Below the pieces are notes generated by a model that searched no databases, was not told the origin of the DNA, and saw only the letters and a list, made by a program, of their open reading frames with translations. Below, in pieces: positions 60,970-64,000 of a stretch of 64,000 bases of DNA (position 1 is its first letter; each line of letters begins with the position of its first letter). The DNA is from Sporosarcina sp. P34 (GTDB taxonomy: Bacteria > Bacillota > Bacilli > Bacillales_A > Planococcaceae): assembly GCF_002743375.1 (NCBI RefSeq), contig NZ_PDZC01000003.1:186001-250000 (forward strand). The letters run 5' to 3'. The position numbers were made by a program, and so were the translations under genes.

Positions 60970-61256
60970 ACGAGGAAGAAGTTAAGAAGCTGAAAGATAA
61001 ACTACGTAGCGGAAGTGTAGGCAGATCGGCGATAAGGGTTATCTATTTAGGAAGAAAAGGCGGTTGGCATTACGGTAAAGTAATCGAAGCAATACCGCGT
61101 CACGTTCAGAAATCCGGCTTGCCTTATCCTTTCCCGAAGTGGAGACATTGTGATTATCGAATAGTGGACGAAGACGGAGATCCTTTTCCTATTAGCGAAC
61201 ACGGAACGATTTTACATGACGGGTTTTACTTTGTCCCTGACGATTTTGAAATTTGA
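60966..61256 (+). CDS. Hypothetical phage protein
   Basis: 96 residues. N-terminal basic region (KLKDKLRSGSVGRSAIRVIY) and a C-terminal acidic, aromatic part ending FYFVPDDFEI. Start is GTG at 60966 behind GGAGGG, overlapping the previous stop. No family recognised. Confidence 0.6.
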   Translation: MNEEEVKKLKDKLRSGSVGRSAIRVIYLGRKGGWHYGKVIEAIPRHVQKSGLPYPFPKWRHCDYRIVDEDGDPFPISEHGTILHDGFYFVPDDFEI

Positions 61257-61271
61257 ATGGAGGGTGTTGGA

Positions 61272-61607
61272 ATGAGTGAAAGATTCACGCCTGAACAATT
61301 GAAGATAGCTGAATCTAATGGCATTACACGGAAAATGTTAACATCCAGATTAAAAGACTTAGGTTGGGATATTCAAAAAGCTGTTACCCGTCCAGTCACG
61401 CGTAGAGACAACAATGCAGAATATGCAATGTATAAAGGTGAGGAGTTTCTTTACACTGGAACGATTTCAGAGTTAGCAAAAAGACACGGTGTTTCAGAAA
61501 ACACTATCAGATATTACACTTATCCGGCTTATCAAAATAAATTGAAGAAAAGGCGTAAAGTCAGAAATGTTATTACGGTGGATAGGTTGGATGATGACGA
61601 AGATTGA
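61272..61607 (+). CDS. Phage helix-turn-helix protein
   Basis: 111 residues. Two DNA-binding-like segments are visible: ITRKMLTSRLKDLGWDIQKA (about 18-37) and ISELAKRHGVSENTIRYYTY (about 65-84), with a basic C-terminal tail KLKKRRKVRN. It resembles small phage DNA-binding proteins with a repeated MerR- or sigma-like helix-turn-helix. ATG at 61272 follows GGAGGG. Confidence 0.65.
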   Translation: MSERFTPEQLKIAESNGITRKMLTSRLKDLGWDIQKAVTRPVTRRDNNAEYAMYKGEEFLYTGTISELAKRHGVSENTIRYYTYPAYQNKLKKRRKVRNVITVDRLDDDED

Positions 61608-61622
61608 AGGGAGGTGAGAGAA

Positions 61623-61982
61623 GTGGGAAAAGAGTGCGAGAATTTTTCCGATATCGAATATTTTACTAATCGTTTAGGCAAAAGGATAAAAGTGATTAGA
61701 GAAATTCATGGAATGTCTAAAGTGGAATTTAGCAAGAAAACCGGTATTAGCGGACCCTATTTATCGCAAATAGAAAACGAAAACCGAAACATTGGATTGA
61801 AATTTATACTGCTAATAAGCCGAGCGTTTGATTTGCCGATAGAACTATTTATTTATGGCGATGATGATTCGTTATTAGACCATTTCGGTGTTCTGGAACA
61901 ATTCAGTGCCGAAGCCGAAATTAAGGAATTAGAAGAAAGAATAATGGAATTAAAAAACGCCCGACTGCAATCGGACGCTTAA
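61623..61982 (+). CDS. XRE family phage regulator
   Basis: 119 residues. Helix-turn-helix MSKVEFSKKTGISGPYLSQI (about 31-50) followed by the typical ENENRNIGLKFILLISRAF and a C-terminal acidic coiled coil (EAEIKELEERIMELKNA). GTG at 61623 follows AAGGGAGGTG; the frame start at 61614 lies in that site. Third XRE protein of the prophage; its target is unknown. Confidence 0.75.
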   Translation: MGKECENFSDIEYFTNRLGKRIKVIREIHGMSKVEFSKKTGISGPYLSQIENENRNIGLKFILLISRAFDLPIELFIYGDDDSLLDHFGVLEQFSAEAEIKELEERIMELKNARLQSDA

Positions 61983-62030
61983 TCAAACCATCAACACTAT
62001 CAATATACCACGAAACAGGAGGAAATATAC

Positions 62031-62300
62031 ATGAATGAAAAATTGATTGAACATCTTGAAGATATGCTGGCAAGTGAAAATGCCAAGCTTATAGATATGG
62101 CGATTGATGCAATGGAATATGAATCGGATGTTCCGTTTGGTGAGTTAACGCTAATCACTGCTCAAAAAGAGTACAAGCATATGCAACAACGTGTGCTTGG
62201 AATGATTGACATGCTGGAAGAAGTCAAAGCTTTTTCTGAAGGGTATTTTGACCAGATAGGAGTTGATGAGAGTGGCAACACTGTACGAGTTATCCGGTGA
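62031..62300 (+). CDS. Hypothetical phage protein
   Basis: 89 residues, acidic and mostly helical, no motif recognised. ATG behind GGAGG after a 48-base gap. Overlaps the following Gp157-like gene by 29 bases. Confidence 0.6.
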   Translation: MNEKLIEHLEDMLASENAKLIDMAIDAMEYESDVPFGELTLITAQKEYKHMQQRVLGMIDMLEEVKAFSEGYFDQIGVDESGNTVRVIR

Positions 62301-62751
62301 TTATCTGCAAGTACAACGCATGATAGAGGACGGATTTGAAGGTCTAGAAGATACGCTGGAATCTCTACAAGGACCATTACACGAAAAGTTGGAAGCGTAC
62401 GGAATGGTTATTCGTAACATCGAATCTGACGTTGAGGGTTTAAAGGCGGAAGAAAAGCGTTTAGCTGAACGTCGCAAGGTGATGGAAAACGGAATTAAGC
62501 GTATGAAAACATCTATTCATGAAACTATGTCTTCCACAGGCGAGAAGAAGATCAAGGGTGAAAAATTCACGTTTACCATTCAGAAAAATCCTCCATCGTT
62601 AAAAGTTGTGGACGAGTCATTGATTCCGGAGATATTCTTCGATGAACAAAAACCTACTTTGAATAAAAAGTTATTGATGGAATCCATAAAAGATGGGTTT
62701 GAGTATGAAGGCGCACAAATATCACAAGGCGAATCTTTACGGATTCGATAA
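62272..62751 (+). CDS. Gp157-like siphophage protein
   Basis: 159 residues similar to the Siphovirus Gp157 family: MATLYELSGDYLQVQRMI start, a long coiled coil (about 20-100), and a C-terminal part with KGEKFTFTIQKNPPSLKVVD (about 104-123). Family members lie next to phage recombination genes and have been linked to superinfection resistance in streptococcal phages. Start is probably GTG at 62272, nine bases after AGGAG; ATG at 62266 is too close to that site. Confidence 0.85.
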   Translation: MATLYELSGDYLQVQRMIEDGFEGLEDTLESLQGPLHEKLEAYGMVIRNIESDVEGLKAEEKRLAERRKVMENGIKRMKTSIHETMSSTGEKKIKGEKFTFTIQKNPPSLKVVDESLIPEIFFDEQKPTLNKKLLMESIKDGFEYEGAQISQGESLRIR

Positions 62752-62765
62752 TAGGGGGAAATAAC

Positions 62766-63137
62766 ATGACAAAAGAAAAATTAAACCAAAAAGAACAGCA
62801 CTATGCAGGTGATCGTGACAAGGCAGAAGAAATCGTATTGGCTGCTAAAGATTCGATTTATCTAACAATGCACAAAATCACTGAAAAGCATAATAAACTC
62901 GGAACGTACTTCCTGGTTGATTTGACATACAGCTTTAATGTGCCGCGTGAAATCATGGAATCAGAAGCCGCTAAAGATGCAGCTAACCACATTTTGCATG
63001 ATGGGGTGAAAGTTACACAAGATGGAGATGGTTCATTCTATGTTGATCCGAATCAGATTTCTATTGATGATGTTGTGGAAGTAGAACGAGAAGCAGAAGC
63101 TGCAGAAAACGCGATAAACCCGGACGTACCATTTTAA
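62766..63137 (+). CDS. Phage protein with SSB-like C-terminal tip
   Basis: 123 residues, charged, helical in the first half (KAEEIVLAAKDSIYLTMHKI) with an acidic second half. It ends ENAINPDVPF, and the DVPF terminus resembles the acidic DDDIPF/DDLPF tip by which SSB recruits repair proteins. No OB-fold is apparent. It lies directly before the P-loop ATPase, so a role in phage recombination is plausible but inferred. Confidence 0.6.
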   Translation: MTKEKLNQKEQHYAGDRDKAEEIVLAAKDSIYLTMHKITEKHNKLGTYFLVDLTYSFNVPREIMESEAAKDAANHILHDGVKVTQDGDGSFYVDPNQISIDDVVEVEREAEAAENAINPDVPF

Positions 63138-63155
63138 TAGAGGAGTGTGGAAGAA

Positions 63156-64000
63156 ATGTTTGAACCGGAAAAGGCAAGGCGAGAAAAACAAAAAGCTGTA
63201 ATTGGTTTTATCGGTCCATCGGGATCTGGTAAAACAGTATCAGCCTTGCGGATGGCTTACGGCATGATGAAAGAAGCCTATCCAGATGTAGATGAAAAGG
63301 AATTATGGTCAAAAATCGGTGTGGCTGATACGGAGCATAAGCGGTCATTATTGTACTGGAATGAAACGTTCGGAGATATGCGAATTGGTGAGTTTATGCA
63401 TATTAACTTTGAACCACCTTACACTACGGATCGCTACAATGGCGCTGTGCAAGCATTAAAGAAAAGTGGATGTGAAGTTATTATAGTAGATTCTTTGTCT
63501 CACAACTGGCAGGGAAAGGGTGGAATAATCGAAACGCACAGCAACATGACAGGCAACAGTTTTCAAAACTGGGGTAAATTATCCAGTGAAACTACTAGTT
63601 TAATTGAAACACTCACAACAAATAATGTTCATGTGATCTGCACGATGAGGACTAAAACCGAGTATGTTGTTGAATTGAATGAACATGGAAAAATGGCACC
63701 AAGAAAAGTCGGTACTAAACCCGTTCAGAAAGATGAATTTGAATACGAATTCATGATTAATTTTCTTGTCAATATGGAGGGTGTTTCTGAAACGTCAAAA
63801 GATAACACGCGATTATTTGAAGGTGAATCAAAAATTATCACTGAAGAAGATGGCAGCAAGCTTTATCGTTGGGTTGAATTAGGAGTTGATGTGAAAGCAG
63901 AAGAGGAAGAAAAACGAGCGGCTGAAGAAGAAGAAAGGCTGGCACTCCTCCACACGATTCAATCCATGATTAGTGCTGATGCAGATTTACAAAAAATGAT
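63156..64000 (+). CDS. Phage P-loop ATPase, 3' end outside window
   Basis: Frame open from ATG at 63156 to the window edge, at least 281 codons. Walker A GPSGSGKT (about 21-28) and Walker B VIIVDSLSH (about 109-117) give a RecA-like AAA fold of the kind found in Sak4-type phage recombinases and related ATP-binding proteins. A charged EEEEKRAAEEEERLAL coiled segment appears near the visible end. ATG behind GAGGAGTG. With the Gp157-like and DVPF-tailed genes it forms a probable recombination/replication module. Confidence 0.8.
   Translation, partial: MFEPEKARREKQKAVIGFIGPSGSGKTVSALRMAYGMMKEAYPDVDEKELWSKIGVADTEHKRSLLYWNETFGDMRIGEFMHINFEPPYTTDRYNGAVQALKKSGCEVIIVDSLSHNWQGKGGIIETHSNMTGNSFQNWGKLSSETTSLIETLTTNNVHVICTMRTKTEYVVELNEHGKMAPRKVGTKPVQKDEFEYEFMINFLVNMEGVSETSKDNTRLFEGESKIITEEDGSKLYRWVELGVDVKAEEEEKRAAEEEERLALLHTIQSMISADADLQKM

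Noticed and set aside
55783..64000. Defence island at the tRNA-Arg locus
   Set aside because: The genes are integrase, phage regulators and early phage proteins; no restriction, CBASS, retron or similar signature is seen in the visible part.

Overview
The window is a contiguous piece of a low-to-moderate GC Firmicutes chromosome. I infer a spore-forming member of the Planococcaceae/Caryophanaceae, most like Sporosarcina. Spore formation is indicated by sspI and gerE. A meso-diaminopimelate dehydrogenase (ddh), which B. subtilis lacks and Lysinibacillus/Sporosarcina relatives carry, points to the family. The gene order sspI-ysgA-pheST-rnhC-zapA-cvpA-polX-mutS2-yshE-lcfA-fadR-fadB-etfBA-trxA-uvrC-sdhCAB-ysmA-gerE-ysmB-racE-rph-ysnA-ysnB matches the B. 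subtilis backbone as I know it, with local losses (no lysC/yslB between uvrC and sdhC, no gerM between racE and rph). Many genes start with TTG or GTG behind strong Shine-Dalgarno sequences.

Layout. 1-3310: end of a phosphate ABC transporter operon (pstC partial, pstA, two pstB). 3403-9470: single-gene units (trhO tRNA hydroxylase, PdaC-like deacetylase, DUF368 undecaprenyl-phosphate translocase candidate, katA under a PerR box, a lipoprotein). 9561-9727: an unusual 21-bp periodic array, then the cydABCD operon. 15952-17827: dedA-psd facing away from pssA (phospholipid synthesis). 17935-28198: hemerythrin-like protein, recQ, an MFS transporter, ddh, an M42 peptidase, argF, a small export protein, an acyl-CoA ligase and sspI. 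28294-32878: rRNA methylase, then pheST behind a Phe T-box. 32942-39589: rnhC, zapA-cvpA, polX-mutS2-DUF350 and a 28-codon membrane peptide. 40146-45131: fatty acid degradation block. 45217-51007: trxA, uvrC, sdhCAB. 51590-55709: thioesterase, gerE, marR, racE, rph, rdgB, phosphodiesterase. 55783-55856: tRNA-Arg(TCT). 56005-64000: left end of a temperate prophage integrated at that tRNA, with integrase, repressors, a Cro-like gene, and an early operon of tightly overlapping small genes leading to a Gp157-like protein and a P-loop ATPase cut by the window edge.

Regulation links some distant genes. A perfect FadR-type operator sits between lcfA and fadR, and a near-consensus one lies at the thioesterase promoter 9.6 kb away, in the same position relative to the -10 box. 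The prophage Cro promoter carries an operator in its spacer that is repeated exactly near the end of the cro gene.

The least explained structures are intergenic. A superfamily of large imperfect-hairpin elements (20261-20389, 20545-20679, 27811-27880, 39647-39954, 51109-51303, and a deleted copy near 51430-51480) shares a conserved core but has outer stems that differ in sequence and still pair. The 21-bp array before cydA is the second. I found no CRISPR array, insertion sequence, transposase or recognisable defence island.
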